A DNA stretch of 64,000 nt from Ktedonosporobacter rubrisoli (GCF_004208415.1 NZ_CP035758.1:8556001-8620000), one strand, 5' to 3'. Counted from the first letter of the stretch, positions 43,175-52,364 are shown. Numbers and translations: made by a program. Notes: generated by a model from the letters alone, not told the origin.

Positions 43175-44800
43175 CTAGTACTCAGGCATGGCAGGAGCAG
43201 CGGGCTTCTCCTTCTCGGGCAGATCCGTGATAAGAGCCTCGGTGGTCAGGATCATTGCGGCAATGCTTGTAGCGTTCTGCAGAGCAGAGCGGGTAACCTT
43301 GGCAGGATCGATGATACCGACCTCGACCATATCGACATAGGAGTCGCTGAGGACGTTGTAGCCAATGTGCTCGTTGTTCTTCTCTTTCTGAGCGCGGCGT
43401 ACGCCTTCGACGATCACCGAGCCATCTTTACCGCCATTGACGGCGAGCTGGCGCAGGGGCTCCTCAAGAGCGCGGCGCAGAATGGTAACACCAGTTGCCG
43501 CATCTCCGCTCAGGTTCAGGTTGTCAAGAGCCTTAACGGCATTGGCCAGGGCCACGCCACCACCGGGGACCATGCCCTCTTCGACACCGGCGCGGGTTGC
43601 GGAGAGCGCGTCCTCAACGCGGGTCTGGCGGTACTTCAGCTCAACCTCGGTGCCGGCGCCAACCTTGATGACAGCAACGCCACCTGAGAGCTTAGCCAGG
43701 CGCTCCTGCAGCTTCTCACGATCGTAGTCGCTTGTCGTCTCCTCGATCTGAGCCTTGATCTGGCGGATGCGGCCCTGAATATCTTCAGAATTGCCACGGC
43801 CCTCGATGATCGTCGTATCGTCCTTGTGCGAAACAACCAGGCGAGCGGTACCCAGATCGGCCAGGGTGGCGCTATCAAGGCGGCGGCCCATCTCTTCGCT
43901 GATCACCTGACCGCCGGTCAGAGCAGCGATGTCGCGCAGCATATCCTTGCGGCGATCACCAAAGCCAGGAGCCTTAACGGCCAGGACGTTGAGGATACCG
44001 CGCAGCTTGTTGACGACAAGGGTTGCCAGTGCCTCGCCATCGACATCTTCAGCAATGATTACGATCTCGCGGCGACCCTGCTGGACAATCTTTTCAATAA
44101 GAGGCAGGATATCCTGTACCGCGCTGATCTTCTTGTCAGTAATCAGGATGTAGGGATTCTCAAGAGAGGCTTCCATCTTCTCTGAGTTGGTCACGAAGTA
44201 AGCAGAGATGTAGCCCTTATCGATCTGCATACCCTCGACATACTCGGTCTCGAAGTTGATGCCGCGAGACTCCTCAACTGTGATCACGCCATCTTTACCG
44301 ACGCGATCCATCACATCAGCGATAAGTTCGCCGATCTGCTCATCTGCCGCCGAGATAGAGGCGATCTGGGCGATCTCCTTCTTGCTTTCAACCGGGATAG
44401 CCAGCTGACGGATGTGCTCCACAACTGCCTCGGTTCCCTTATCGATGCCAAGCTTGAGCTGCATAGGATTGGCCCCAGCGGCAAGGTTCTTCAGGCCCTC
44501 GTTGACGATAGCCTGGGCCAGGACTGTCGCTGTAGTGGTGCCATCACCGGCGACATCGTTGGTCTTGGTGGCGGCTTCTTTGAGGAGCTGAGCGCCCATA
44601 TTCTCAAAAGGATCTTCCAGGGCTATTTCTTTAGCAACGGTGACGCCATCGTGGGTGACAGAAGGAGCGCCAAACTTCTTATCGAGGGCAACGTTACGTC
44701 CTTTGGGGCCCAGGGTGCTCTTAACAGCACCGGCAAGTACGTCGATGCCCTTCTTCAGAGAACGACGGGCCTCATCGTTAAATACAAGCTGTTTTGCCAT
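43175..44800 (-). CDS. groL: Chaperonin GroEL (Hsp60)
   Basis: 541 residues, the standard length. Seen: N-terminal LVFNDEARRSLKKGIDVLAG, ATP-site TLGPKGRNV and AGDGTTTATVLAQA, apical domain with YISAYFVTNSEKM, and ALNAVKALDN-like equatorial return. The tail ends PAAPAMPEY rather than the Gly-Gly-Met repeats of E. coli. It forms the double-ring ATP-driven folding chamber with GroES encoded 25 bp upstream. No CIRCE element (TTAGCACTC-N9-GAGTGCTAA) was seen upstream of the operon, so HrcA control is not supported here. Confidence 0.98.
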   Translation of the reverse strand: MAKQLVFNDEARRSLKKGIDVLAGAVKSTLGPKGRNVALDKKFGAPSVTHDGVTVAKEIALEDPFENMGAQLLKEAATKTNDVAGDGTTTATVLAQAIVNEGLKNLAAGANPMQLKLGIDKGTEAVVEHIRQLAIPVESKKEIAQIASISAADEQIGELIADVMDRVGKDGVITVEESRGINFETEYVEGMQIDKGYISAYFVTNSEKMEASLENPYILITDKKISAVQDILPLIEKIVQQGRREIVIIAEDVDGEALATLVVNKLRGILNVLAVKAPGFGDRRKDMLRDIAALTGGQVISEEMGRRLDSATLADLGTARLVVSHKDDTTIIEGRGNSEDIQGRIRQIKAQIEETTSDYDREKLQERLAKLSGGVAVIKVGAGTEVELKYRQTRVEDALSATRAGVEEGMVPGGGVALANAVKALDNLNLSGDAATGVTILRRALEEPLRQLAVNGGKDGSVIVEGVRRAQKEKNNEHIGYNVLSDSYVDMVEVGIIDPAKVTRSALQNATSIAAMILTTEALITDLPEKEKPAAPAMPEY

Positions 44801-44825
44801 ATCGTTGTAATTCCTTCCCTTTCAA

Positions 44826-45116
44826 CTAGCCAATAATGGCGAGAATATCATTTTCCTTGAGCACCAGGTACTCTTCACCATCCAGCTTAAATTCAGTACC
44901 GCCATACTTGGCGAACAGAACGCGGTCCCCCTCGTGGACGTCGATTGCAGCGTGCTCACCATTGTCAAGCAAGCGGCCGCCGCCAACGGCAACGACTGTG
45001 CCTTCCTGGGGCTTCTCTTTGGCTGTATCAGGGATCACAATACCACTCTTGGTTACTTCTTCTTTTGGTGCAGGTTTTACGACCACACGGTCGCCAACAG
45101 GACGGATCTTTGCCAC
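44826..45116 (-). CDS. groS: Co-chaperonin GroES
   Basis: 96 residues, full length. Seen: KIRPVGDRVVVKPAP, the mobile loop region KSGIVIPDTAKEKPQEG that docks on GroEL, and VLFAKYGGTEFKLDGEEYLV. It caps the GroEL chamber. It sits between the Cys-rich small gene (50 bp upstream) and groEL (25 bp downstream), all on the minus strand. Confidence 0.98.
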   Translation of the reverse strand: MAKIRPVGDRVVVKPAPKEEVTKSGIVIPDTAKEKPQEGTVVAVGGGRLLDNGEHAAIDVHEGDRVLFAKYGGTEFKLDGEEYLVLKENDILAIIG

Positions 45117-45165
45117 TACGTCTACCGCCTTCCTTTTGTATGCAAGTATTTACACAGAATTACGG

Positions 45166-45438
45166 TTATTCAGGCTTCTTTTGAGGTATAGGTGGGCGGG
45201 CTGATGCCTCGTCCGCGCTTATTCCATAATGAATGACACCAGCGATGCTCACAGAACGATATTGGGAGTAATCGCAGTTACAGGGGCCACCAGCAGCGCA
45301 CCCGGTGCAGCAATAGGTTTTTCCCTGCACGACTGTGGGAGGCCAGAGGATCTCAATATCGCAGTTGGCACAGCGTATCCGTGTCTGTGCTCTTGGCTCA
45401 CCGATGTTCTTTTGTGGATACTCATTCTCTGCGTGCAT
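45166..45438 (-). CDS. Cysteine-rich zinc-ribbon/metallothionein-like protein
   Basis: 90 residues. Seven cysteines in the pattern RCANC, YCCTGCAAG and PCNCDYSQY between residues 22 and 56, around ILWPPTVVQGKTYCC. This is like small metal-binding proteins with a CxxC-CCxxC-CxC set, suited to Zn2+ or Fe; a tail of 35 polar residues follows. ATG at 45438 has AAGAGGAT upstream. It is the first gene before groES-groEL, so it may be made with the chaperonin. Metal and function are inference; not a classical metallothionein by length of Cys clusters. Confidence 0.7.
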   Translation of the reverse strand: MHAENEYPQKNIGEPRAQTRIRCANCDIEILWPPTVVQGKTYCCTGCAAGGPCNCDYSQYRSVSIAGVIHYGISADEASARPPIPQKKPE

Positions 45439-45601
45439 ATCCTCTTATCCCAACTTCTCTATACCTTGCTTCGCCTCTGCATGAGAGTATCGCATAAACT
45501 TTGTTAGAAGCGCATAGGAGTTTTGTTAGAGGAATGTTAGAATTTCCCAATATGATACAATGGAGCATAAATTAATTACATATGTTGAGGACGATCATAC
45601 A

Positions 45602-46177
45602 ATGCCGTACATCGCAACTGTCAACAAGCAGGCTTATCACATCGATACCGGCGAAAATGGACAACGCAATAGCGTGACTGTGGAGGACAAGGCGTATGCC
45701 ATCGATTGGCAGCAACTCGCCCCTCTTGTCGCCGATGCCCAGGGGCACGCCAGCCAGGAGGGCCAGGGCGGCCGCTATAGCCTGCTGATTAATGGTATTT
45801 CTTATGAGATCTTCGCCCGCCGCATTACAAGGCCTGAGCAGAAGGATAGCCAGACCTATGAGATCGAGCTGGCGGGCCAACGTTTTGAGGTGACTGTTGA
45901 GGATGAGCGCGCAAAGCTTTTAGCCGGCCTTGTGCGCTCCACGGCAGGACAGGGGGAGGCCGCCGTCCAGGCGCCGATGCCCGGCCTGGTGGTAGGCGTG
46001 TCTGTAGAGGAGGGCGCAACTGTGTCGGCCGGTCAGACAGTGGTGATATTAGAGGCTATGAAGATGGAGAATGATCTGCCGGCGCCTATCTCTGGTGTGG
46101 TGAAGGAAATTCGGGTCAGCAAGGGCCAGACGGTTGACCAGGGAGATGCGCTGGTGGTGATCAAGGGGCAGGAATAG
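45602..46177 (+). CDS. Biotin/lipoyl attachment-domain protein (biotin carboxyl carrier)
   Basis: 191 residues. The last 75 residues are a biotinyl domain with the lysine in the canonical EAMKMEND motif and an upstream APMPGLVVGVSVEEG. The first 110 residues form an AccB-like region without a known catalytic site. It would carry the carboxybiotin arm of an acetyl- or propionyl-CoA carboxylase whose biotin carboxylase and transferase subunits are not in this window. The ATG at 45602 has GAGGA about 11 nt upstream; an in-frame ATG at 45560 overlaps a TACAAT -10-like sequence and is less likely. Methylmalonyl-CoA mutase lies 1.4 kb away, so a propionate role is plausible. Confidence 0.88.
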   Translation: MPYIATVNKQAYHIDTGENGQRNSVTVEDKAYAIDWQQLAPLVADAQGHASQEGQGGRYSLLINGISYEIFARRITRPEQKDSQTYEIELAGQRFEVTVEDERAKLLAGLVRSTAGQGEAAVQAPMPGLVVGVSVEEGATVSAGQTVVILEAMKMENDLPAPISGVVKEIRVSKGQTVDQGDALVVIKGQE

Positions 46178-46300
46178 TCAGCGGCTTATGCTTCCTTTAG
46201 AGGGAAAGAGGATGATCCTGTACAGTCTTGTGCTGAAACGGGAATCGTCCCCTTTCGCCGGTAAACAGGCTGGCTATCTTACGCCTGCGCGCCAGGAGAA

Positions 46301-47365
46301 TCAATGGGTATCCACAAAAGCCGTGAAGAGTCCAACTACCTCATCCTGCTTTTCGATATGTGGCGAATGCCCGCACTCAGCTAGCATAACCTCGCTATAT
46401 GCTCCGCCGTTGGCCTTATATGCTTCCAGGACGTAGCGAATCTGAGCCTTCATGGGCTGAGCTGGGTAGATCTCGGCTCCCGGCCAGCCCGGAACAGCTC
46501 CCAGTTGCCCGAGATAGCCAAAATCAAACATGGAAGTGTCCGAGACGATCTGATCATCTGCACCATGTATCCAGAGCACAGGCGGCTTCGCGCTACAATG
46601 AGCGAACGAGGCCTGGTTCAAGTATCTTGGCGAAAGCGCATTGTTTACGCCTAGCTTGCCTGGCGCAACATTGGGCCAGTGCTCAGAGCTTTCAGTATCG
46701 CCAGGATAATTGCCTGGGTCCACCTTCATACGCAATAGCGCGGAAACGTAGAGCTCTTCAAGCTCGGGAGAGACACGAAATGGCGGTTTAAAATAAAAGG
46801 TATTCATAGTTGCACGCGGCGAGAACGCGTCGTCGCTTCTGTCTCCCTGAGCCAGGCGGCGCACAAATTCCGGATTGGCAGTCCCGCCGCCACTGCCCGC
46901 GTAATCGGGCCAGGTAGGCGTACCCTGCACATCTCTGGTACCACCAAAGCCAAAGGGCGAGCCGGGCGCCTGCAGCGTCAATGAGCGCAGGGTTCCGGGA
47001 TAATCCTGCGCATATTGCATCACAACGTTACCGCCCAGCGACCAGCCGAACAAATGGAATGGAGGGAGTCCCAGAGCTTGCACAAAGGCCTGGATATCGT
47101 CTGAGAAATCCCGTAAGCCGCGCGTTGCATCGACAGGAGCGCCTGCGCTCTCACCATAGCCGCGCATATCGGGCGCATAGATAATGTAGCGCCCCGTTGC
47201 ACTCAAGGCTTGCATAAAGCTCTGAAAGAAAAGGGAAGATGAGCAATTGCCATGGATCAGTACCAGCGGAATATTCCCGGTACCAGCCTGCAGGTAAGCT
47301 ATTTCTAGCCGCGCTGTCTGTATGCTTCTTGAAGAGATGCCGGGGAAGATTGATGTCGTATCCAT
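46301..47365 (-). CDS. Alpha/beta hydrolase
   Basis: 354 residues with an alpha/beta hydrolase fold. Seen: oxyanion HGNCSSSLFF near residue 40, the nucleophile elbow GWSLGGN (Ser), PGSPFGFGG, a WIHGADDQIV Asp and HSPHIEKQDEV near the end for the catalytic His. The long cap between the elbow and the Asp is typical of epoxide hydrolase/haloperoxidase-like enzymes. ATG at 47365 has GAGGAGG about 10 nt upstream; a start 36 nt earlier lacks a site. Substrate unknown. Confidence 0.9.
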   Translation of the reverse strand: MDTTSIFPGISSRSIQTARLEIAYLQAGTGNIPLVLIHGNCSSSLFFQSFMQALSATGRYIIYAPDMRGYGESAGAPVDATRGLRDFSDDIQAFVQALGLPPFHLFGWSLGGNVVMQYAQDYPGTLRSLTLQAPGSPFGFGGTRDVQGTPTWPDYAGSGGGTANPEFVRRLAQGDRSDDAFSPRATMNTFYFKPPFRVSPELEELYVSALLRMKVDPGNYPGDTESSEHWPNVAPGKLGVNNALSPRYLNQASFAHCSAKPPVLWIHGADDQIVSDTSMFDFGYLGQLGAVPGWPGAEIYPAQPMKAQIRYVLEAYKANGGAYSEVMLAECGHSPHIEKQDEVVGLFTAFVDTH

Positions 47366-47531
47366 AAGTTGTGGGCCTCCTCGGTTATAGAAATAGCACA
47401 AACACAGCTATATTGCTTTATTATGCCACAAATATGACTGACGAGTCATGCTTTTTCGTAAGATAACACATTGACGCTATAGAACTAGATGACTACTTTA
47501 GTGCAGATAAGTACTCTAACAATTCGGCATA

Positions 47532-47540
47532 TGCTATAAT
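47532..47540 (+). promoter_or_regulatory. Extended -10 of the methylmalonyl-CoA mutase gene
   Basis: TGCTATAAT, a perfect TATAAT with extended TGC, 29 bp before the ATG. No recognisable -35 at 17-18 bp, as allowed by an extended -10. A perfect AAAGGAGGAT ribosome site follows. Confidence 0.5.
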
Positions 47541-47568
47541 TCGAGAGGTATACAAAGGAGGATGCGGC

Positions 47569-49236
47569 ATGGATCAACGTCTGAGCAAGAGCGCCGAGGA
47601 GTGGCGCCAAACCACAGCGCGACGGGCGCGCGAAAAAGCCAAAGAGCGACAGTCAAAGTTTGTCACGAGTTCGAATATAGAAGTACCTGATCTTTCAACT
47701 GAAGAAGATCTACGTGATTTTGCTCCTCATGAGAAGTTAGGCTATCCAGGCGAATTCCCTTATACGCGTGGTATACACCCGGGTATGTATCGTTCGCGCC
47801 TGTGGACGATGCGTCAATACGCGGGCTTTGGCACCGCCGAAGAATCTAATAAACGCTATCACTTTCTGCTTTCGCAAGGGACGACAGGTCTCTCTGTGGC
47901 CTTTGATCTGCCCACGCAAATGGGCTATGACGCAGATAGCCAGCTGGCCGAAGGTGAGGTTGGTAAGGTAGGCGTTTCCATCTCCAGTCTTGAAGATATG
48001 GAGACCCTGCTAAGCGGCTTGCCGCTCGAACGTATCAGTACCTCCATGACGATCAATGCTACTGCCAGCATCTTACTTGCTCTCTATATAGCTGTCGCCA
48101 AAAAGCAAGGCGCAGACATCCGCAAGCTCTCAGGAACCGTGCAGAACGATATCTTAAAAGAATATACGGCCCGTGGTACCTATATCTATCCACCACGGCA
48201 CTCGATGCGCATCATCACCGACATTTTTCGCTATTGTGCCGAGAATCTCCCGCGCTGGAATACGATAAGTATCAGTGGCTATCACATTCGTGAGGCGGGA
48301 GCTACGGCGGTCCAGGAGATTGCCTTTACGCTTTCCAACGCCATGAGTTATGTGCAGGCGGCTATTGAGGCGGGTCTGGATGTCGATCGTTTTGCCGGCC
48401 AGCTCTCCTTTTTCTTCAATAGCCATAACAACCTGTTTGAGGAAGTTGCCAAGTTTCGGGCGGCCCGTCGCATGTGGGCCACAATTATGCGCGAGCGTTT
48501 CCAGGCCAAAGATCCGCGCTCGCTGATGCTGCGCTTTCACACGCAGACCGCGGGCTCGACCCTGACCGCGCAACAGCCCGATAACAACATCGTGCGTACC
48601 GCGTATCAGGCTCTGGCGGCCGTGCTTGGCGGGACCCAATCGTTGCATACAAACTCAAGAGATGAAGCTCTGGCCCTCCCTACCGAGGCCTCGGCCCGCG
48701 TCGCTCTCCGTACTCAACAGATCCTTGCCTATGAGACGGGAGTTGCCGATGCTGTCGATCCGCTGGCCGGCTCCTATTTTATTGAGTCCCTTACGAATAC
48801 GCTAGAGGAGCAGGCCTGGGCGTATATCCATAAGATTGACGAGCTAGGGGGCAGTGTGCGGGCTATCGAGCGCGGCTTTATGCAAGCCGAGATTGAGCAG
48901 GCAGCCTATGAGTACCAGCTGGCCCTTGAGCATGAGCAGGCCATAGTGGTTGGCGTAAATCGTTTTGTGACGGAAGAAGAAGAGCGGCCCACCTTGCTGC
49001 GTGTGACCCCCGAAGTGGCCCGGCGCCAGAAAGAGAAGCTGGCTGCGCTGCGCTTGCGCCGAGATAATCTACAGGTGCAAGAGAAATTGCAGGCGCTTGA
49101 ACAGGCAGCGGCAGGAACCGAGAACCTCATGCCCTTAATTATCGATGCAGTTGAAGCCTATGCAACCCTCGGCGAGATTAGTGATGCCATGCGCCGCGTC
49201 TTCGGTGAGCAGCATGAGTTCCGTAGTTTAGAGTAA
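47569..49236 (+). CDS. Methylmalonyl-CoA mutase large (catalytic) subunit
   Basis: 555 residues, the length of the separately encoded alpha subunit. It lacks the C-terminal B12-binding domain, which must come from another gene. Seen: YRSRLWTMRQYAGFGTAEES, GLSVAFDLPTQMGYD, STSMTINATASILLALY (substrate and radical region) and GSTLTAQQPDNNIVRTAYQA. With adenosylcobalamin it interconverts succinyl-CoA and methylmalonyl-CoA, or another acyl-CoA isomer such as ethylmalonyl-CoA. Excellent ribosome site AAAGGAGGAT. The gene after it is murI, and no small B12 subunit is present in the window. Confidence 0.93.
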   Translation: MDQRLSKSAEEWRQTTARRAREKAKERQSKFVTSSNIEVPDLSTEEDLRDFAPHEKLGYPGEFPYTRGIHPGMYRSRLWTMRQYAGFGTAEESNKRYHFLLSQGTTGLSVAFDLPTQMGYDADSQLAEGEVGKVGVSISSLEDMETLLSGLPLERISTSMTINATASILLALYIAVAKKQGADIRKLSGTVQNDILKEYTARGTYIYPPRHSMRIITDIFRYCAENLPRWNTISISGYHIREAGATAVQEIAFTLSNAMSYVQAAIEAGLDVDRFAGQLSFFFNSHNNLFEEVAKFRAARRMWATIMRERFQAKDPRSLMLRFHTQTAGSTLTAQQPDNNIVRTAYQALAAVLGGTQSLHTNSRDEALALPTEASARVALRTQQILAYETGVADAVDPLAGSYFIESLTNTLEEQAWAYIHKIDELGGSVRAIERGFMQAEIEQAAYEYQLALEHEQAIVVGVNRFVTEEEERPTLLRVTPEVARRQKEKLAALRLRRDNLQVQEKLQALEQAAAGTENLMPLIIDAVEAYATLGEISDAMRRVFGEQHEFRSLE

Positions 49237-49257
49237 TAGAAACGAAACAAACCGGTT

Positions 49258-50226
49258 ATGAAATATTGGAGTTCAGATGATGAAGCAGAGACACACGTTG
49301 TGTACCCTGCACGCGATGCCGAGCGTAGCGATCATGCCTTCAATGATAAAAGTGCCGCTGCAGAAGCGGCACACTTCAGCACGGGTAGCTCCTCTACAAC
49401 GCTTGATCGCTCCTTAGCCCCCATTGGTGTTTTTGATTCGGGAGTCGGAGGGCTCACGATTCTCTCAGCCTTGCAGCGCGAATTGCCAGGCGAAGCTTTT
49501 ATCTATTTTGGGGATACCGCACATTGCCCTTATGGTTCGCGTAGCGAGGCCGAAATCACTGCTCTGGCCGTGGAGGCCAGTAGTTTTTTGCTTGAGCAGG
49601 GCGCGAAGCTTATCGTCGTGGCCTGCAATACTGCCTCACAGGCCGCGCTCAATACTTTGCGCGCGACCTTCTCCGTCCCCTTTGTCGGAGTTGTGCCGGC
49701 CATAAAGCCGGCGGCGCGGACCACGAAGCGCGGCAGCATTGGCGTTGTCGCGACGAGTCGGGCGGCCCAGGCGGCCTACCTCCAGCAGCTTATAGATGAT
49801 TTTGCGGCAGGGCTGCAGGTCTATGCTGTGGGCTGCCCGGAACTTGTGACTCTGGTGGAAGGCGGCGAGTTCGCAGGCCCGCGGGTTGAGACGGCTCTGC
49901 ACGAAGCCTTAGATCCCTTGCTCGCCAGGAATATCGATGTGCTGGTACTGGGCTGTACTCATTTTCCGGCCTTAAGATCTACTATTGAGCGTATTGTTGG
50001 CAAGCAAGTGCAGGTCATTGATAGTGGAGCTGCTATCGCGCGCCGCACCCATTCGATCCTTGATTCGGAGGGCCTCACGCGTTCCCTCGATGAGCCTGCG
50101 GTCTCGGGTTTGCTCAAGGTCTACTGTAGCGGTGAGGCCGAGGCTTTCGGACAGGTTGCCAGCCAGCTCCTCGGTTATCCTGTCGATGTTCAACAAATTC
50201 ATATGCAAGAGTACAGCAAGGAGTGA
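49258..50226 (+). CDS. murI: Glutamate racemase
   Basis: 322 residues, about 50 longer than usual because of a polar, low-complexity N-terminus (about residues 1-53) before the conserved IGVFDSGVGGLTIL. Catalytic cysteines are present in VVACNTASQ and VLGCTHFP, with the Asp in FDSGVGG. It makes D-glutamate for peptidoglycan. It follows the mutase by 21 bp and ends one base before the PAP2-like gene start at 50228, so it belongs to an operon. The N-terminal extension has no ribosome-site support for a shorter form, as no internal start lies before the conserved region. Confidence 0.95.
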   Translation: MKYWSSDDEAETHVVYPARDAERSDHAFNDKSAAAEAAHFSTGSSSTTLDRSLAPIGVFDSGVGGLTILSALQRELPGEAFIYFGDTAHCPYGSRSEAEITALAVEASSFLLEQGAKLIVVACNTASQAALNTLRATFSVPFVGVVPAIKPAARTTKRGSIGVVATSRAAQAAYLQQLIDDFAAGLQVYAVGCPELVTLVEGGEFAGPRVETALHEALDPLLARNIDVLVLGCTHFPALRSTIERIVGKQVQVIDSGAAIARRTHSILDSEGLTRSLDEPAVSGLLKVYCSGEAEAFGQVASQLLGYPVDVQQIHMQEYSKE

Positions 50227-50227
50227 T

Positions 50228-50872
50228 ATGCCGGATCATGTAGCGCTCGATGAGAGCCCTTTAATAATGCCAGGTAGATCTAAATATATGCATTTAAGAA
50301 TAGCACGCTATATATCGAATATTCTTTCACCCATGACCATTTCATTGCCTCTTGTCACGCTGGCCGCCCTCTATCATGAGCATAATTCTCCGCTCAAAGT
50401 CGCGGGCCACGTCTTTTTAACCCTGCTCTTTGTGAGTATTGGGCCTTTGCTCTATATTCTGATAGGCGTGCGCAAGGGGAAATTCACAGATCTAGATGTC
50501 AGCGTGCGTACACAGAGAAATGGCCCCTTTCTCTTTATGCTGATCTCGACCCTGCTAGGGCTATTTTTGCTCTCGCTAATCCACGCGCCGCGTAATCTGC
50601 AAACCTTGCTCATCATTGCTATATTTGGTGGGCTTGTATTGATGATTACAACTCACTGGTGGAAGATAAGTATTCATGCAGCTTCGATGGGGGTAGCCGT
50701 TACCTTTCTGACGGCCCTGTATGGCATCATTGTCTTGCCGGCCTATCTGCTCGTCGTGCTGGTTGGCTGGTCGCGGGTCGTTCTGCGTCACCATACAGTT
50801 GCGCAAGTGATTGCCGGCTCGCTGGTAAGCATCGCCCTGTCCGCCATTGTGCTGGTCGTACGCGGCATCTAA
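50228..50872 (+). CDS. PAP2-superfamily-like membrane phosphatase
   Basis: 214 residues with about five TM helices. The motif order K-I-S-I-H-A-A-S-M-G then S-R-x-x-L-R-H-H-T-V-A-Q-V-I-A-G matches the two conserved His-containing blocks of PAP2 lipid phosphatases. The first KxxxxxxRP block is weak. ATG at 50228 has AAGGAG 5 nt upstream, just after the murI stop. An open frame extending upstream through murI is only overlap. Placed after murI, it may recycle undecaprenyl or another polyprenyl pyrophosphate carrier, which is inference from context. Confidence 0.78.
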   Translation: MPDHVALDESPLIMPGRSKYMHLRIARYISNILSPMTISLPLVTLAALYHEHNSPLKVAGHVFLTLLFVSIGPLLYILIGVRKGKFTDLDVSVRTQRNGPFLFMLISTLLGLFLLSLIHAPRNLQTLLIIAIFGGLVLMITTHWWKISIHAASMGVAVTFLTALYGIIVLPAYLLVVLVGWSRVVLRHHTVAQVIAGSLVSIALSAIVLVVRGI

Positions 50873-50886
50873 TCCCCAACAATAAC

Positions 50887-50915
50887 AAGGACTCGGCAAG
50901 GGATTCCGAGTCCTT
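50887..50915 (+). terminator. Intrinsic terminator after the murI operon
   Basis: Perfect 10-bp stem, AAGGACTCGG at 50887-50896 with 50906-50915, then a weak T run. Confidence 0.65.
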
Positions 50916-51027
50916 TGGCTTGCTCTGCAGGCTTTATAGCGCTCAAAGAGACTACAGAGCATTTTTTCAGTCTTGGTCAGATGAAGACCTTCTGCGTATG
51001 GCTGGCCATCTTAAGCACATTCTGATC

Positions 51028-52320
51028 CTATGAGGTCCGCGCAGGCTGGCAGAGGATCAGGAAGGCGATGAGGGCGGCAATGCCAAAGGCTGCGATGGCT
51101 GCTACCATTGGTATGGCAGTTGTTGTGCCGCCAAGGCCCACGAGGGGCGCCAAAACTGCCCCAACTGCGAATTGTAGCATTCCCAATAGTCCAGAGGCAC
51201 TTCCACTTGTCCGGGTATCGGTGGCGGCCAGAGCCAGGGCCGTCGCATTTGGCACGATCAAGCCCAGGCTGGCCACAAACACGAATAAAAGTGGTAGGAT
51301 TCCGCTAAGGCCAATGCCGGCCAGGACAACCAGCAGCAGGGCCAGAGCTGCCAGGGAGAGCATAGCAATTCCAACGCTAAGGAGCTTCTGGGCTGGCCAG
51401 CGGTTTATAAGCCTGGCGTTCAGCTGGCTCATGCCGGCCAGGCCAAGAGCATTGACGCCGAAGAGCAGGCCAAACATCTGGGGCGAGAGGCCGTAGATGT
51501 TCTCAAGGGCAAAGGGCGACATGGAAATGTAGACCATGGCCGCCGCGAAGGCGAAACTGCTGGAAAGCGCATAACCGAAGAAAGGCCGGTTTGCCAGCAG
51601 CATACGCATGGCTTGCCAGGTGGCCGAGATACCACTGCTCTGGCGGCGCTCCGGCTCTAGCGTCTCACCGATTCCCAGAGCAAAGGCAAGAAACGCGATG
51701 CCGCCAAGGATAGCTTGCGTGACAAAGACTCCATGCCAGGAAGTGAAGGTGAGCAATTGACCGCCAAGAACTGGCGCGATAATGGGCGCGAGAAAGTTGA
51801 CAGTCATCAGCAGAGAGATGCAGCGCGTCAGGGCCTGATCGGCGTACAGATCGCGGGCAATGGCAAGAGCAATCACGATCCCGGCAGCTCCGGCGAAGCC
51901 TTGCATAAAACGCAGCAGCAGTAGAACTGTCACCGAAGGAGCAATGGCGCACAGCAGCGATGTGAGCGTATAGATAGTAATGCTGAGGAGCAGCGGCCCG
52001 CGCCGTCCGCGTGCATCGCTAATTGGTCCAATGACGACCTGACCAAAGGCCAGGCCCAGGATGCAAGCCGTTAAGGTGATTTGCGTAAGTGCCATGGAGG
52101 CGCTTAGATCATGGCTGACAGATGGAAGCGAGGGCAAGTACATATCGGTAGACAACGGCGCAAAGGCCGTCAAGCCACCCAGGATAAGCACGTACCTGAG
52201 TTTGACCCGCATCGATGCTTGCTTGCTGCCGATCACCTCCGATTCGCTTTCCGCGAAGCTAGAGGAAGGCCTGGCTGCTAGATCGCTATAGTGTGTTGAT
52301 GAATTATCCCTGCTGGACAT
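51028..52320 (-). CDS. MFS multidrug exporter, Bcr/CflA family
   Basis: 430 residues with 12 TM helices after a 40-residue polar N-terminus. Seen: the DHA1 motif STDMYLPSLPSVSHDLSASM in TM1, GQVVIGPISDARGRRGPLL (loop 2-3, motif A) and GFAGAAGIVIALAIARDLY in TM5. Members export chloramphenicol, bicyclomycin or other drugs by proton antiport. The start at 52320 lies 44 bp after the stop of the PPOX gene. The last third, with ARTSGSASGLLGMLQF, is regular. No regulator adjacent. Confidence 0.93.
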   Translation of the reverse strand: MSSRDNSSTHYSDLAARPSSSFAESESEVIGSKQASMRVKLRYVLILGGLTAFAPLSTDMYLPSLPSVSHDLSASMALTQITLTACILGLAFGQVVIGPISDARGRRGPLLLSITIYTLTSLLCAIAPSVTVLLLLRFMQGFAGAAGIVIALAIARDLYADQALTRCISLLMTVNFLAPIIAPVLGGQLLTFTSWHGVFVTQAILGGIAFLAFALGIGETLEPERRQSSGISATWQAMRMLLANRPFFGYALSSSFAFAAAMVYISMSPFALENIYGLSPQMFGLLFGVNALGLAGMSQLNARLINRWPAQKLLSVGIAMLSLAALALLLVVLAGIGLSGILPLLFVFVASLGLIVPNATALALAATDTRTSGSASGLLGMLQFAVGAVLAPLVGLGGTTTAIPMVAAIAAFGIAALIAFLILCQPARTS

Positions 52321-52364
52321 ACGCTTTGCTCTTTCTGTGTGGCCTGTAGATAGCCTGCTTTTGA

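Noticed and set aside
45117..45601. HrcA/CIRCE operator for groES-groEL
   Set aside because: No TTAGCACTC-N9-GAGTGCTAA or near match in the intergenic regions upstream of the chaperonin operon.
49985..50227. Upstream extension of the PAP2-like frame through murI
   Set aside because: The first 81 codons are in another frame of murI, are unlike any domain, and an AAGGAG site supports the ATG at 50228.
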